The notes beneath the pieces are model-generated. The model was not told the origin of the DNA, did not search any database, and saw nothing but the letters and a program-made list of their open reading frames with translations. This document shows positions 8,669 through 20,940 of a stretch of 64,000 nt of DNA, one piece after another. The stretch's first letter is position 1. Each line of letters begins with the position of its first letter. Source of the DNA: Tabrizicola sp. (lineage in GTDB: Bacteria > Pseudomonadota > Alphaproteobacteria > Rhodobacterales > Rhodobacteraceae); contig NZ_JAUCZH010000001.1 in the NCBI RefSeq assembly GCF_030373185.1, positions 923,303 to 987,302 of the forward strand, read 5' to 3'. A program made the position numbers and the translations under genes.

Positions 8669-9559
8669 TCAGGCCTTCGCGCCAGTCGGGCGGTTGATCA
8701 GGACAATGCCCGCTCCAACCAGAAGTGCCGCTCCAAGAATCGGCCAAGTGACGGATTCGCCAAAAATTAGCGCGCCCAGCCCCAGCGCCAGAACCGGCGT
8801 AAGGAAAGAAAAGGATGCGACGGTCGAGGCCGGATAGACCGACATCAGCCAAAGCCACGCTATGAAACCGCCCGCGACGACGACCGAGGCCTGAAAGACC
8901 AGAAACGCCAGATGCACGGGTTGCAGATCGCGGATCAACGGGCCGAAGAACGGGGCGGCCAGCAAAAGGAGCGGGCCGGATACCAACACCATCCAGAACA
9001 GCTGCATCTCCGGCCCCTCGGCCCGCATTGTGGGACGACGGGCGATGAAGGCGGTTCCAGCCCAGCCAAGCGCACCACCCAGCGCGAAAAGATCGCCCGC
9101 AAGGCTGCCCTCGCCCGACTGGCTGCCGGTCAGGATCGCCCATGCCGCCCCGATGAATGCCAAAGCAAGGCCAATGGCGCGAACCGGGGTAATCCGTTCA
9201 CCAAGGCCGAAATGGGCAAGGATCGCAAACCAGACCGGCATGGAATAGAAGATGACAGAAGTGCGCCCAACGGTTGTCAGGTCCAGCGCCATGAAAAGGC
9301 ACAGAAATTCGGCGGCAAAGACCGCACCCATCAGAAGGCCGGGACCAAGCACCTTGCGCTTCAACCGCGGCGGGCGGCGCATGTAGACCAGCCAGCCCCA
9401 GACGAAGAAGACGGCCAGAACCGACCGAAGCCCCGCGAAGAACACCGGTTGCAGGCCCTGATTGACCAGCTTTACGATGATCTGGTTGAAGGCGAGCAAA
9501 AGCGTCACCCCCAGAAGGACAGAGCCTCCGAAGGCATCAAGCCGGTCCTTGCGGTTCAT
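8669..9559 (-). CDS. EamA/DMT-family transporter
   Basis: 296 residues with about ten hydrophobic helices in two EamA repeats, an inner-membrane metabolite exporter of the drug/metabolite transporter superfamily. Typical features are LLGVTLLLAFNQIIVKL at the start and FGESVTWPILGAALLVGAGIVLI at the end. The start at 9559 (MNRKDRLDAFGG) is chosen because AAAAGGGGA precedes it at good spacing; the frame extends 18 codons upstream without such a signal. The gene is divergent from a second DMT gene. The substrate cannot be predicted. Confidence 0.85.
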   Translation of the reverse strand: MNRKDRLDAFGGSVLLGVTLLLAFNQIIVKLVNQGLQPVFFAGLRSVLAVFFVWGWLVYMRRPPRLKRKVLGPGLLMGAVFAAEFLCLFMALDLTTVGRTSVIFYSMPVWFAILAHFGLGERITPVRAIGLALAFIGAAWAILTGSQSGEGSLAGDLFALGGALGWAGTAFIARRPTMRAEGPEMQLFWMVLVSGPLLLLAAPFFGPLIRDLQPVHLAFLVFQASVVVAGGFIAWLWLMSVYPASTVASFSFLTPVLALGLGALIFGESVTWPILGAALLVGAGIVLINRPTGAKA

Positions 9560-9672
9560 GAGATCCCCTTTTGCGCTTGGCAAACTTGTGCATGCGGAAC
9601 GCCCGAAGGGCAAGGCGCAGCCTGCGGGCCTGCCCCCCTTTCCATCGCCACCTGCGCCGCCTAGAAGACGGG

Positions 9673-11912
<2,240 letters not shown>

Positions 11913-11964
11913 GGTCGGCGAGGGGGCTTTGCAGAACTCCGGCAAGATTTCAGTCAAGAAATCA

Positions 11965-11989
11965 ACGGGCGCCCTTGGGCGCCCGTTTG
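11965..11989 (+). terminator. Rho-independent terminator of eno
   Basis: A perfect 10-bp stem (ACGGGCGCCC and GGGCGCCCGT) with a 2-nt gap between arms, followed by TTT, 50 bp after the eno stop. Confidence 0.8.
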
Positions 11990-12019
11990 CATTTCCGCGC
12001 GAACGTGGCAGCAAGGGGC

Positions 12020-12550
12020 ATGCTGATCCTGCTGAACAAACCCTATGACGTGCTGTGCCAGTTCTCGGGTGGTGACGGGCGGCAGACGCTGGCGGATTTC
12101 GTTCCGGTGAAGGGGGTCTATCCGGCGGGTCGGCTGGACCGCGACAGCGAAGGGCTGGTGGTGCTGACCGATGACGGCAAGGTGCAGGCCCGGATCGCCG
12201 ACCCGCGCCACAAGCTGGAGAAGACATATCTGGCGCAGGTAGAGGGCGTGGTGACAGAAAGCGCGCTGGCGCTGTTGCGGGCTGGGGTGACGCTGAACGA
12301 TGGCCCCACCCTGCCTGCAAAAGCGCAGGCCGTGGCGGAGCCTGACTGGCTTTGGCCACGCATGCCGCCGATCCGGGTGCGGAAATCGGTGCCTGACGCC
12401 TGGGTCGAGTTGACCTTGCGCGAAGGGCGGAACCGGCAGGTGCGGCGGATGTGTGCCGCCGTTGGCCTGCCCTGCCTGCGGCTGATCCGCTGGCGGGTCG
12501 GGGACTGGACATTGGACGGCCTTACGCCGGGGGAATGGAGACAGGTATGA
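12020..12550 (+). CDS. rluE: 23S rRNA pseudouridine synthase, RluE-like
   Basis: 176 residues. The protein matches RluE almost from end to end: [15 protein letters not shown], the catalytic-loop [14 protein letters not shown] (Asp40 is the expected nucleophile), [26 protein letters not shown] and [10 protein letters not shown]. RluE makes one pseudouridine in the peptidyl-transferase region of 23S rRNA (U2457 in E. coli). The frame is open upstream, but the ATG at 12020 aligns exactly with the family N-terminus and GCAAGGGG precedes it. Its stop overlaps the next start (ATGA), the first of two couplings in this trio. Confidence 0.9.
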   Translation: MLILLNKPYDVLCQFSGGDGRQTLADFVPVKGVYPAGRLDRDSEGLVVLTDDGKVQARIADPRHKLEKTYLAQVEGVVTESALALLRAGVTLNDGPTLPAKAQAVAEPDWLWPRMPPIRVRKSVPDAWVELTLREGRNRQVRRMCAAVGLPCLRLIRWRVGDWTLDGLTPGEWRQV

Positions 12551-12966
12551 CGGCACAGGCGATCATCGCAAAGCTCGGGCTTCAGCCGCACCCCGAGGGG
12601 GGTTGGTTCCGCGAAACATGGGCGGGACCGCAGGTTGGCGGTCGCGCAAGCGGGACCGCGATCCTGTTTCTGCTGCAAGCCGGGGAACGCAGCCATTGGC
12701 ACAGGGTCGATGCCGATGAAATCTGGCTTTGGCATGCCGGTGCGCCCCTTGTCCTGTCGATGGGCGAGACGGCGGCGAAAGAGTATCGCTTGGGGCCGGA
12801 TGTGCTGGGTCAGGATGTCGTGCAGGCGGTGGTGCCTGCCGGGTGGTGGCAGGCGGCACGATCAACCGGCGACTGGTCGCTGGTCAGTTGCACCGTCAGC
12901 CCGGGGTTCCGCTTTGACGGATTTGAACTGGCCGCGCCGGACTGGGATCTGCCGCTGGAGGGATGA
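12547..12966 (+). CDS. Cupin-superfamily DUF985 protein
   Basis: 139 residues. The sequence shows the DUF985 pattern: [11 protein letters not shown] near the N-terminus, [18 protein letters not shown] for the first cupin motif, then [10 protein letters not shown] and [11 protein letters not shown]. These proteins are small beta-barrels that may bind a metal or sugar-like ligand; no enzymatic role is established for most. It overlaps rluE upstream and the desaturase downstream by ATGA, so the three are translated together. Confidence 0.85.
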   Translation: MTAQAIIAKLGLQPHPEGGWFRETWAGPQVGGRASGTAILFLLQAGERSHWHRVDADEIWLWHAGAPLVLSMGETAAKEYRLGPDVLGQDVVQAVVPAGWWQAARSTGDWSLVSCTVSPGFRFDGFELAAPDWDLPLEG

Positions 12967-13850
12967 TGGATCACAAAGCCTTTGTTTCAGCTTTGCCGGC
13001 TGAGCTGCGCGAGGCGATGACTGCCCGGTCAGACGGGCCGGGCCTGCGGCATCTGGCGCTGCATCTGGGGGCCATCCTTCTGGTCGGGGGGCTGATTGCC
13101 ACCGCCGTGCCGGGCTGGTGGGCGCTCTTGCCCGTTCAGGGCGTGCTGATCGTGTTCCTGTTCACGCTGGAACATGAGGCGACGCACCGAACCCCCTTTG
13201 CCAGCGCCCGGTTGAATGATGAGGTGGGGCGGGCGGCAGGGTTCCTCCTTTTGCTGCCGTTCGAGTGGTTTCGCTATTTCCATCTGGCGCATCACCGCTG
13301 GACCAATATCGACGGCAAGGATCCCGAACTTCTGGGCGGCAAGCCTGAAACCCTTCGGGCGTGGCTGTGGCATGTGTCCGGCCTGCCCTATTGGTGGTCG
13401 GGGCTGCGGCTGATGGCGGCGCTGGCTGCGGGCCGGGCCGAGGGCGACTATCTGCCCGAAGCCGCCAAGCCGCGGATCGTGGCCGAGGCGCGGGGCATGG
13501 CGGTCGGGTATCTTGTGGTCGGGGTGGGCCTGATCTGGTCGCCCCTGTTGTGGTGGGTCTGGATCTTGCCGGTCCTGCTGGGCCAACCGGCCTTGCGGCT
13601 TTATCTTCTGGCCGAACACGGCGACTGCCCGCGCGTGGCCAACATGCTTCAAAACACCCGGACGACATTCACCAACCGGCTGATGCGGTTTCTGGCGTGG
13701 AACATGCCTTATCACACCGAACACCATGTCTGGCCCGCGGTGCCGTTTCACCGCTTGCCGGAGGTTCACCAATTGATGCGCGACAAGTTGCAGGTGACGG
13801 CCGAGGGCTATGCGGCCTTTACCAAGGCCTATCTGGAGCGCAGGCTTTAG
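12963..13850 (+). CDS. Membrane fatty acid desaturase family protein
   Basis: 295 residues, four or so membrane helices. The three histidine clusters that hold the di-iron centre are visible: HEATH at 71-75, HLAHH at 107-111 and YHTEHH near residue 250. These define the FA_desaturase family, which also contains hydroxylases and ketolases of carotenoids and alkanes. The substrate is not decided by sequence. It is translationally coupled to the DUF985 gene. Confidence 0.85.
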   Translation: MMDHKAFVSALPAELREAMTARSDGPGLRHLALHLGAILLVGGLIATAVPGWWALLPVQGVLIVFLFTLEHEATHRTPFASARLNDEVGRAAGFLLLLPFEWFRYFHLAHHRWTNIDGKDPELLGGKPETLRAWLWHVSGLPYWWSGLRLMAALAAGRAEGDYLPEAAKPRIVAEARGMAVGYLVVGVGLIWSPLLWWVWILPVLLGQPALRLYLLAEHGDCPRVANMLQNTRTTFTNRLMRFLAWNMPYHTEHHVWPAVPFHRLPEVHQLMRDKLQVTAEGYAAFTKAYLERRL

Positions 13851-13870
13851 CCCGGTTGGATTGCGCCAAG

Positions 13871-13921
13871 CCGGGGGCCAGCCCCCGGACCCCCGGAGTA
13901 TTTGGAAAAAGAGCAAGCCGG
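13871..13921 (+). repeat. Dispersed intergenic repeat, copy A
   Basis: A hairpin with stem CCGGGGGC/GCCCCCGG (13871-13888) is followed by ACCCCCGGAGTATTTGG and AAAAAGAGCAAGCCGGG. The same arrangement recurs at 25159 and, in weaker form, at 4312. It lies downstream of the desaturase, where it may end transcription, although there is no clean T-run. Confidence 0.65.
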
Positions 13922-14010
13922 GACAGGGCCGCAATGGGCGCGGCCTAGACGATTGTAAGGGTCACAAGATTGGCGTGGTCGGGCGGGCGGGGTTTGGGTA
14001 GGGATCAGGC

Positions 14011-14949
14011 ATGACCGATCCTGCCCCCCAGCCGCTTGCTGACGCGCTGCCCCTAGCTGCGCGCAACGAAGACAGCCTTTCGGGCTTTCTCTTTGCGCTG
14101 ACGGCCTATCTGCTTTGGGGATTTATGCCGCTCTACATGAAGGCGCTGGCGCATATTCCCCCGGTGGAGGTGATTGCGCACCGCGTGGTCTGGTCGGTTC
14201 CGGTGGCGATTGCGGTGCTTTGGGTCTTGCGGCGGACGGGCGATCTGCGCGCGGCGTTCCGATCCCCCCGGATGCTGGCGATGGGGGCGGTGACGGCGGC
14301 GCTGATCTCGGTCAACTGGGGGATCTATGTCTGGGCCATCGGGTCGGGGCATGCGCTGGATGCGGCCTTGGGATATTACATCAACCCGTTGTTCTCGATC
14401 TTTCTTGGGGCGGTCTTGCTGCGTGAGGGGATGGGGCGGACGCAAGGTGTGGCGATCGGGCTGGCGGTGGTTGCCGTCGCGGTTCTGACATGGGACGCCG
14501 GGCGGCTGCCGGTGGTGGCGCTGGGGCTGACGCTGACCTGGGGCTTTTATGCGTTCTTGAAGAAATGGCTGCCGATCGGACCCAATCAGGGTTTTGCGCT
14601 GGAAGTTCTGATCCTGTTGCCATTGGCGCTGGTTTATATGGTCTGGCTTTGGGCAGACGGGTCCGGGCATTTCATGCAAGGGGTGGCGTGGAACGATGCG
14701 CTTTTGATCGGCTGCGGGATCGTGACGGCGGGGCCGTTGATGATTTATGCCAATGGAGCCAAGCGGTTGCGGCTGTCGACCATTGCGGTCATGCAATATA
14801 TCGCACCGACGCTGATCTTCCTGACAGCGGTGTTCATCTTTGACGAGCCATTCAGCCAGATCAAACTACTGGCCTTTTCGCTCATCTGGGCGGCGCTGGT
14901 GCTTTATTCGCTGCCGTTCCTGTCGGCTCAGGTCAGATCACGCGGCTGA
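14011..14949 (+). CDS. rarD: RarD-type EamA transporter
   Basis: 312 residues, ten membrane helices. GFLFALTAYLLWGFMPLYMKAL, EVIAHRVVWSVP, NWGIYVWAIGSGHALDAALGYYINPL and MQYIAPTLIFLTAVFIFDEPF are typical of the RarD family, inner-membrane permeases originally named for chloramphenicol sensitivity. The physiological substrate is unknown. It is convergent with anmK, with 25 bp between the stops. Confidence 0.9.
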   Translation: MTDPAPQPLADALPLAARNEDSLSGFLFALTAYLLWGFMPLYMKALAHIPPVEVIAHRVVWSVPVAIAVLWVLRRTGDLRAAFRSPRMLAMGAVTAALISVNWGIYVWAIGSGHALDAALGYYINPLFSIFLGAVLLREGMGRTQGVAIGLAVVAVAVLTWDAGRLPVVALGLTLTWGFYAFLKKWLPIGPNQGFALEVLILLPLALVYMVWLWADGSGHFMQGVAWNDALLIGCGIVTAGPLMIYANGAKRLRLSTIAVMQYIAPTLIFLTAVFIFDEPFSQIKLLAFSLIWAALVLYSLPFLSAQVRSRG

Positions 14950-14974
14950 TCAGACGGGCGGACGGCATGCCCCC

Positions 14975-16081
14975 TCAGGCCGGTTGGTCGGGACGGCTGA
15001 TCTGGCCACCACCGACCAATGTGGGCGCGCCGGTGGTTGCAGGGCTTGAGGTCGGAAGCTTTCGGATCACCCGCACCGCCAGATAGGCAAATGCCTGCGC
15101 TTCCAGCATGTCGCCGTCCAGACCGACGGCTTCAACCGGATCGACCGCACAGGCCAGGCGGCGGCGCAGTTCTGCCATCAGCACCGGATTGTGCCGCCCG
15201 CCGCCGGTCACAAGGATACGGGAGACCGGGGCCGGAAAGTGGATCTGGGCCGTCGCGACTGTAGCGGCGATTATGGCAGTCAGCGTTGCCGCAGCATCGG
15301 CGTCGGCCAGCGTCTCGACACCCTCGACAAGTCCATTGAAATCATTGCGATCAAGGGATTTGGGTGGGGGAATGTCGAACCATCCATCCTTCAGGACCAC
15401 GGACAGGAAGGCGTCATCGACTTCACCTCCTGAAGCAAGACTGCCGTCCTGATCAAAGGCAAGGCCACGGCGTTGCAGGATCAGATCATTCAGGGGTGCA
15501 TTCGCGGGGCCGGTGTCGAAGGCAAGAAGCGCGTCCGGTGCTTCGGGGCCGGCGGCCTGCGGGTTGACCCAGGTGATGTTGCCGACGCCGCCAAGGTTAA
15601 GGAAGGCCAAAGGCTCAGTCGCGCCGATGTGACGGGCGCAGGCGAAATGGAAGAACGGGGCAAGCGGTGCGCCCTGCCCGCCCATCGTGACATCGCAGGA
15701 CCGGAAATCCCAGACCGTGGTCAGACCAAGCGCCTCGGCAAGCAGGGCGCCATTGCCGCATTGATGGGTACCGCGACCCGATGGATCATGCGCAAGGGTC
15801 TGGCCATGAAACCCCAGGATCTCTGCCCCGGCAAAGCGGGCCAGGAGTTCGGCGTGGGCGTTTTCGACCACCTCCGCGGCGGCGGCGACACCCGCGTCAT
15901 CCGGCCACTGGCCAAGGGCTGCGCGGATCGTATCCTGTTCTTCTGCGGTGTAGGCGCGGTAAGCCGAAGGACCGAAGCCGTGGATCGTGATCCCGTCGGT
16001 CTGGACCATCGCGGCATCCACCCCGTCGAGCGAGGTGCCGGACATGGCGCCAAGCGCCCAGATCGGACCATCCTTCCGCAT
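14975..16081 (-). CDS. anmK: Anhydro-N-acetylmuramic acid kinase
   Basis: 368 residues from the ATG at 16081. The enzyme opens and phosphorylates 1,6-anhydro-MurNAc to MurNAc-6-phosphate, recycling cell-wall fragments. Landmarks are [17 protein letters not shown] (nucleotide and sugar site), [39 protein letters not shown] and [16 protein letters not shown] at 16102 would add seven residues. It is divergent from tyrS with only 55 bp between the start codons, so the two promoters must be compact and back to back. Confidence 0.93.
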   Translation of the reverse strand: MRKDGPIWALGAMSGTSLDGVDAAMVQTDGITIHGFGPSAYRAYTAEEQDTIRAALGQWPDDAGVAAAAEVVENAHAELLARFAGAEILGFHGQTLAHDPSGRGTHQCGNGALLAEALGLTTVWDFRSCDVTMGGQGAPLAPFFHFACARHIGATEPLAFLNLGGVGNITWVNPQAAGPEAPDALLAFDTGPANAPLNDLILQRRGLAFDQDGSLASGGEVDDAFLSVVLKDGWFDIPPPKSLDRNDFNGLVEGVETLADADAAATLTAIIAATVATAQIHFPAPVSRILVTGGGRHNPVLMAELRRRLACAVDPVEAVGLDGDMLEAQAFAYLAVRVIRKLPTSSPATTGAPTLVGGGQISRPDQPA

Positions 16082-16136
16082 CTTCCCTTGGCACCCTAGC
16101 AAAGCTATACCGCGCCTATCCTAGACCGAGGCGGCC

Positions 16137-17387
16137 ATGAACTACCATCCAAAATCTGACTTCATGCGCGTGATGTTCGAGCGCGGCTTTGTCGCCGACT
16201 GCACCGATTATCAGGCGTTGGATGAGGCCTTGGTCAAGGGCATCGTGCCGGCCTACATTGGCTATGACGCCACGGCGCCCAGCCTGCATGTGGGCCACCT
16301 GATGAACATCATGGTCCTGCGCTGGCTGCAAAAAACCGGACACAAGCCGATCACGCTGATGGGCGGCGGCACCACCAAGGTCGGCGATCCGTCATTTCGC
16401 AGCGAAGAGCGCCCGCTGCTTACGCCCGAGGCGATCGACGCAAATATCGAGGGTCTGAATCAGGTTTTCGCGCGGTATCTGGATTACGGCGACGGGCCGA
16501 CCGATGCCATCATGCTGAACAATGCCGAGTGGCTGGACAGCCTCAACTACCTGGACTTCCTGCGCGACATCGGGCGGCATTTCAGCGTGAACCGGATGCT
16601 GTCGTTTGAAAGCGTGAAGTCGAGGCTGGACCGGGAACAGTCGCTCTCGTTCCTTGAATTCAACTACATGATCCTGCAAGCCTATGATTTCCTAGAAATC
16701 TACCGCCGCTATGGCTGTCTGTTGCAGATGGGCGGGTCGGATCAGTGGGGCAATATCATCAACGGGATCGACCTGACCCGCCGGGTGATCGATCAGGAAA
16801 TCTACGGGCTGACCACGCCGCTCCTGACCACCAGCGACGGGCGCAAGATGGGCAAGTCGGCGCAAGGTGCGGTCTGGCTGAACGGCGAAATGCTGTCGCC
16901 CTATGAGTTCTGGCAGTTCTGGCGCAACACGACCGATGCCGACGTGGGGCGCTTCCTCAAGATCTTCACCGAACTTCCGGTCGAGGAATGCGACCGGCTG
17001 GGTGCGCTTGGCGGGTCCGAGATCAATCAGGCCAAGATCCTGCTGGCAAACCATGCAACCACCCTTCTGCATGGGGCCGAGGCGGCGGCGGCGGCGGAAG
17101 CCACGGCGCGCGAGGTTTTCGAGAAGGGCGGGATTGGCGACGATCTGCCGACCGTGACTCTGGAGCCGTCCGAACTGGCCGATGGTGTGGGAATCGTGCA
17201 ACTTTTCGTGCGGGCGGGCCTTGCGGCCAGCGGCAAGGACGCCAAGCGGCTGATCGCGGAAGGCGGGGCGAAGGTGAATGACGATATCGTCACCGATGTC
17301 AGCCTGCGCTATGGTGCCAGCCATCTGGTCGAGCCGATGAAACTGACCGCTGGCAAGAAGCGTCACGCGCTGGTCGTCATGGGCTGA
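16137..17387 (+). CDS. tyrS: Tyrosyl-tRNA synthetase
   Basis: 416 residues, the bacterial TyrRS length. The class I HIGH motif appears as HVGH at 51-54 and the KMSKS motif as KMGKS near residue 237. [11 protein letters not shown] and GGSDQWGNI form the tyrosine pocket. The C-terminal S4-like RNA-binding domain is present ([16 protein letters not shown]). It charges tRNA-Tyr. Confidence 0.97.
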   Translation: MNYHPKSDFMRVMFERGFVADCTDYQALDEALVKGIVPAYIGYDATAPSLHVGHLMNIMVLRWLQKTGHKPITLMGGGTTKVGDPSFRSEERPLLTPEAIDANIEGLNQVFARYLDYGDGPTDAIMLNNAEWLDSLNYLDFLRDIGRHFSVNRMLSFESVKSRLDREQSLSFLEFNYMILQAYDFLEIYRRYGCLLQMGGSDQWGNIINGIDLTRRVIDQEIYGLTTPLLTTSDGRKMGKSAQGAVWLNGEMLSPYEFWQFWRNTTDADVGRFLKIFTELPVEECDRLGALGGSEINQAKILLANHATTLLHGAEAAAAAEATAREVFEKGGIGDDLPTVTLEPSELADGVGIVQLFVRAGLAASGKDAKRLIAEGGAKVNDDIVTDVSLRYGASHLVEPMKLTAGKKRHALVVMG

Positions 17388-17417
17388 AAAGCGGGGTGGG
17401 CAGCCTTGCCCACCCGC
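17387..17417 (-). terminator. Terminator of the cyclophilin pair
   Basis: Arms TGCGGGTGGGCA-type and its complement (17391-17402 and 17407-17417) form a stem of about 11 bp with a 4-nt loop. On the minus strand the hairpin is followed by TTTTC, so it ends transcription of the two cyclophilin genes; it abuts the tyrS stop. Confidence 0.7.
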
Positions 17418-17429
17418 AATGTGATCAGG

Positions 17430-18044
17430 TCAGTCCTGAACGCTGACTTTCACCATAACATCCGGTGCGCCGGACACTTCACCGTTGCGACCGGTGCCGC
17501 GCTTGATCGCATCCACCACCTCCATGCCCGAGACGACATTTCCGACGATGGTATACTGGCCATCAAGGAATTCGCCGGGGGCGAACATGATGAAGAACTG
17601 GCTGTTGGCGCTGTCGGGGTTCTGCGAGCGGGCCATGCCCACGACGCCGCGCTGAAAGCTGAGATCCTTGGTGAACTCTGCCGGGATGTCGGGCAGGTTC
17701 GACCCGCCCATCCCGGCCATCGACAGATCACCGCCGACCTTGCCGTTCGACACATCGCCGGTCTGGGCCATGAAGCCATCGATCACGCGGTGGAAAACCA
17801 CGTTGTCATAGGCACCCTCGGCCGCAAGAGAGGTGATCTGCGCGACATGCAGCGGGGCCACATCCGGCAAAAGGTCGATGACCACGGTGCCATTCGCCTC
17901 GCCCGCGATGTCGATCACAAGGTTCGGGCCGGGGCCGTCTTCAAAGCCCTGCGCCTGTGCCGACTGGCTAAGCCCGTAAGCCCCCACGACCGCAACACCG
18001 GCCGCGAAGATGCCGGCGGCAAGGTAGGTGTCAAACCTGGACAT
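17430..18044 (-). CDS. Peptidyl-prolyl cis-trans isomerase, cyclophilin type, exported
   Basis: 204 residues. The first 32 look like a signal peptide or N-terminal anchor (AAGIFAAGVAVVGAYGLSQSAQAQ), so the isomerase should act in the periplasm. The cyclophilin core shows VVFHRVIDGFMAQTGDV, FSMAG-type Gly-rich segment, RGVVGMARSQNPDSANSQFFI and YTIVGNVVSGMEVVD. It overlaps the upstream cytoplasmic cyclophilin gene by 14 bp, so the pair is one operon. Confidence 0.9.
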   Translation of the reverse strand: MSRFDTYLAAGIFAAGVAVVGAYGLSQSAQAQGFEDGPGPNLVIDIAGEANGTVVIDLLPDVAPLHVAQITSLAAEGAYDNVVFHRVIDGFMAQTGDVSNGKVGGDLSMAGMGGSNLPDIPAEFTKDLSFQRGVVGMARSQNPDSANSQFFIMFAPGEFLDGQYTIVGNVVSGMEVVDAIKRGTGRNGEVSGAPDVMVKVSVQD

Positions 18045-18546
18045 CGGCAGCCACCCTGACGGTGATCATGCGATCAGGGTTGGCCGGCGGCTCACCCTTC
18101 ATGATCTTGTCGACATGTTCCATGCCCGAAATCACCCGGCCATAGACGGTATACTGGCCGTTCAGGAAATGGTTGTCGCTGAAGTTGATGAAGAACTGGC
18201 TGTTGGCCGAATTCGGGTTTTGCGACCGGGCTGCGCCAAGCGTGCCACGGTCATGCGGCAGTTTGGAAAACTCTGCCGGAAGGTCCGGATATTGCGACCC
18301 GCCCGTGCCGGCGCGGCGCGGGTTGTAGCTCGGGCTTTCCATGTTGGCGTTTTCCACATCGCCGGTCTGGGCCATGAAGCCATCGATCACCCGGTGGAAG
18401 GCCACATTGTCATAGGCCTTGTCGCGGGCAAGCTGCTTCATCCGCTCGGCGTGCTTTGGGGCCACGTCGGCCAGAAGTTCGATCACCACTTCACCGTCCT
18501 TGAGCGTCAGGATGATGGTGTTTTCAGGATCCTTGATGTCGGGCAT
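18031..18546 (-). CDS. Peptidyl-prolyl cis-trans isomerase, cyclophilin type, cytoplasmic
   Basis: 171 residues, no signal peptide. The core carries VAFHRVIDGFMAQTGDV, RGTLGAARSQNPNSANSQFFI and YTVYGRVISGMEHVDKI, as in PpiB-like enzymes that speed proline isomerisation during folding. The start at 18546 (MPDIKDPENT) is preceded by GAGGAGAGG; the longer frame upstream is unlikely. The gene and the exported cyclophilin downstream look like a tandem duplication, one copy having gained a leader. Confidence 0.9.
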   Translation of the reverse strand: MPDIKDPENTIILTLKDGEVVIELLADVAPKHAERMKQLARDKAYDNVAFHRVIDGFMAQTGDVENANMESPSYNPRRAGTGGSQYPDLPAEFSKLPHDRGTLGAARSQNPNSANSQFFINFSDNHFLNGQYTVYGRVISGMEHVDKIMKGEPPANPDRMITVRVAADVQV

Positions 18547-18683
18547 CGGCGCCTCTCCTCGGTTTCGGTCGGGCCGGACCGTAATGGCGGCATCCGCCCA
18601 AGGAAAGGGCAAAGCGTCCAAAGCTGTTGACGCGCGCGTGATAAGGGGGCCAAAAGCGGGCAACCTGATTGAAGGAGACGACG

Positions 18684-19874
18684 ATGCCCTGGAAAACGCT
18701 GGATGACGTGGCGATGGCTGGCAAGGTGGTGCTGGTCCGGGTGGACATCAACGTTCCGATGGAAGCGGGACGGGTCAGCGACATGACCCGGATCGACAAG
18801 ATCCGCCCCACGGTCGAGGATATCATCGCCAAGGGCGGCAAGGTCGTGCTGCTGGCGCATTTCGACCGGCCCAAGGGCAAGGTCGTGCCGGAGATGAGCC
18901 TTGGCCATGTTGCGGACGCGGTGGCCGGGTCTTTGGGTCGTAAGGTAGTGTTCAGTGCCGATTGTGTGGGGCCGGTTGCGGCTGCGGCGATTGCCGGGGC
19001 GGCTTCGGGCGAGGTGGTCTTGCTGGAAAACACCCGTTTTCATCCCGGCGAAGAAAAGAATGACCCGGCACTGGCTGCCGAAATGGCGAAACTGGGCGAT
19101 GTCTTTGTCAACGACGCCTTTTCGGCCGCGCACCGGGCGCATGCCTCGACCGAAGGACTTGCGCGCCTGTTGCCTGCCGCCGCCGGGCGCCTGATGGAGG
19201 CAGAACTGCGCGCGCTGGAAGCGGCACTGGGCGCACCAGAGCGGCCGGTTGTGGCGGTTGTGGGTGGGGCCAAGGTGTCCACCAAGATCGAGCTTCTGGC
19301 CAATCTGGTGACCAAGGTTGACCATCTGGTGATCGGCGGCGGCATGGCCAACACCTTCCTTGTCGCCGAGGGTATCGAGGTCGGTCGGTCACTGGCGGAA
19401 CGTGAGATGGCCGAAACCGCGCGGGAAATCCGGCACCGGGCGCAAAAGGCGGGCTGCCAGATTCACCTGCCGGTGGATATCGTGGTAGCGCGAGAATTCA
19501 AGGCCGGGGCGGAAAGTCAGACGATGGCCGTGCGTGATTGCCCGCCCGACGCGATGATTCTGGACGCCGGCCCGAAGACGGTGGCAGCCTTGGAGGTCGT
19601 GTTCTCTGGCGCCAAGACCTTGATCTGGAACGGGCCTTTGGGGGCCTTCGAGATCGAGCCGTTCAACATGGCCACAAATGCAGCCGCTCAGGCCGCGGCG
19701 CGGTTGACCAAGGCCGGGGGGTTGATCTCGGTTGCCGGGGGGGGCGATACGGTGGCGGCGCTGAACGCGGCGGGTGCGGCGGAGGACTTCACCTTCATCT
19801 CGACCGCGGGCGGGGCGTTTCTGGAATGGATGGAAGGCAAGGAATTGCCCGGTGTTCAGGCGCTGATGGCTTGA
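18684..19874 (+). CDS. pgk: Phosphoglycerate kinase
   Basis: 396 residues. It transfers the acyl phosphate of 1,3-bisphosphoglycerate to ADP. Landmarks are [53 protein letters not shown] and the C-terminal nucleotide loop [15 protein letters not shown] lies 7 bp before the ATG at 18684. The next gene is the aldolase, 49 bp away, giving a short glycolytic/gluconeogenic operon. Confidence 0.97.
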   Translation: MPWKTLDDVAMAGKVVLVRVDINVPMEAGRVSDMTRIDKIRPTVEDIIAKGGKVVLLAHFDRPKGKVVPEMSLGHVADAVAGSLGRKVVFSADCVGPVAAAAIAGAASGEVVLLENTRFHPGEEKNDPALAAEMAKLGDVFVNDAFSAAHRAHASTEGLARLLPAAAGRLMEAELRALEAALGAPERPVVAVVGGAKVSTKIELLANLVTKVDHLVIGGGMANTFLVAEGIEVGRSLAEREMAETAREIRHRAQKAGCQIHLPVDIVVAREFKAGAESQTMAVRDCPPDAMILDAGPKTVAALEVVFSGAKTLIWNGPLGAFEIEPFNMATNAAAQAAARLTKAGGLISVAGGGDTVAALNAAGAAEDFTFISTAGGAFLEWMEGKELPGVQALMA

Positions 19875-19923
19875 GGGGCGACCCCGCCCGCGCTATGCCG
19901 AAAAGGACCAGTGGGAGACGGAC

Positions 19924-20808
19924 ATGACAAATGCGAAGATGACCGAACAGGTGCGCAACGGCCGGGGCTTCATTGCGGCCCTTGACCAGTCGGGCGGATC
20001 AACTCCGAAAGCGCTGAAGCTTTATGGCGTGGCCGAAACGGAATATTCCGGCGAAGAGCAGATGTTCGACATGATCCACGCGATGCGCGCCCGGATCATC
20101 AAATCCCCCGCCTTTACCGGTGACAAGGTGGTGGGCGCGATCCTCTTCGAGCAAACGATGGACCGCACCATCGACGGCATTCCGACCGCGACCTTCCTTT
20201 GGGAACAGCGCGGGGTGGTGCCGTTCCTGAAGATCGACAAGGGGTTGGAGGCTGAAGCGGACGGCGTGCAGTTGATGAAGCCGATGCCCGGCCTTGATGC
20301 CCTTCTGGACCGCGCCGTGAAGGCAGGGATCTTCGGCACCAAGGAACGGTCAGTCATCAATGCCGCCAACCGCAAGGGTATTGCGGCCATCGTGGCGCAA
20401 CAGTTCGACATTGGCCGTCAGGTTGCAGCGCATGGGTTGATGCCGATCCTTGAGCCGGAGGTGACGATCTCGATCACCGACAAGCCCGAGGCGGAGGCGA
20501 TCCTGCAAGACGAAATCCTCAAAGCGCTGGAGGGGCTTGAAGGCCAGGTCATGCTGAAGTTGAGCTTGCCGACGGTGCCGGATTTCTATCAGCCGCTGGT
20601 GCGACACCCCAAGGTTCTGAAGGTTGTCGCGCTCTCGGGTGGCCATTCGCGCGCGAAGGCGAACGAGATCCTTGCGCAGAACCACGGAATCATCGCCAGC
20701 TTCAGCCGCGCGCTTAGCGAAGGCTTGTCGGCGCAGCAAACGGATGCCGAATTCGACGCGGCGCTGAAAGATGCGATCGACAGCATCTATGCAGCGTCGA
20801 TCACCTGA
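19924..20808 (+). CDS. Fructose-bisphosphate aldolase, class I
   Basis: 294 residues. The protein is a Schiff-base (class I) aldolase of the short bacterial type: GFIAALDQSGGSTPKAL at the N-terminus, GVVPFLKIDKGL, MPILEPEV and a lysine-containing MLKLSLPT that is the likely Schiff-base strand. It cleaves fructose 1,6-bisphosphate to two triose phosphates. It sits directly after pgk in the same direction with a purine-rich GGGAGACGG before the ATG. Confidence 0.92.
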   Translation: MTNAKMTEQVRNGRGFIAALDQSGGSTPKALKLYGVAETEYSGEEQMFDMIHAMRARIIKSPAFTGDKVVGAILFEQTMDRTIDGIPTATFLWEQRGVVPFLKIDKGLEAEADGVQLMKPMPGLDALLDRAVKAGIFGTKERSVINAANRKGIAAIVAQQFDIGRQVAAHGLMPILEPEVTISITDKPEAEAILQDEILKALEGLEGQVMLKLSLPTVPDFYQPLVRHPKVLKVVALSGGHSRAKANEILAQNHGIIASFSRALSEGLSAQQTDAEFDAALKDAIDSIYAASIT

Positions 20809-20815
20809 CACACGG

Positions 20816-20841
20816 GGGCGCCTAGCGAAAGCAGGGCGCCC
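20816..20841 (+). terminator. Possible terminator of pgk-aldolase operon
   Basis: GGGCGCC and GGCGCCC arms (20816-20822 and 20835-20841) follow the aldolase stop, but no T-run is present, so strength is doubtful. Confidence 0.35.
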
Positions 20842-20940
20842 AAGGCTCTGACAGCGGTGCATTTTCGGGATTCACAAGCGATTCCCAATGTGTCATGATT
20901 CTGCCAAGGCCCCCGAAGAAGAGGGGCATTCGAGGCAAGC

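Noticed and set aside
8450..8840. Several short frames in the spacer before the DMT transporter
   Set aside because: None has a ribosome site, domain or start consistent with neighbours.
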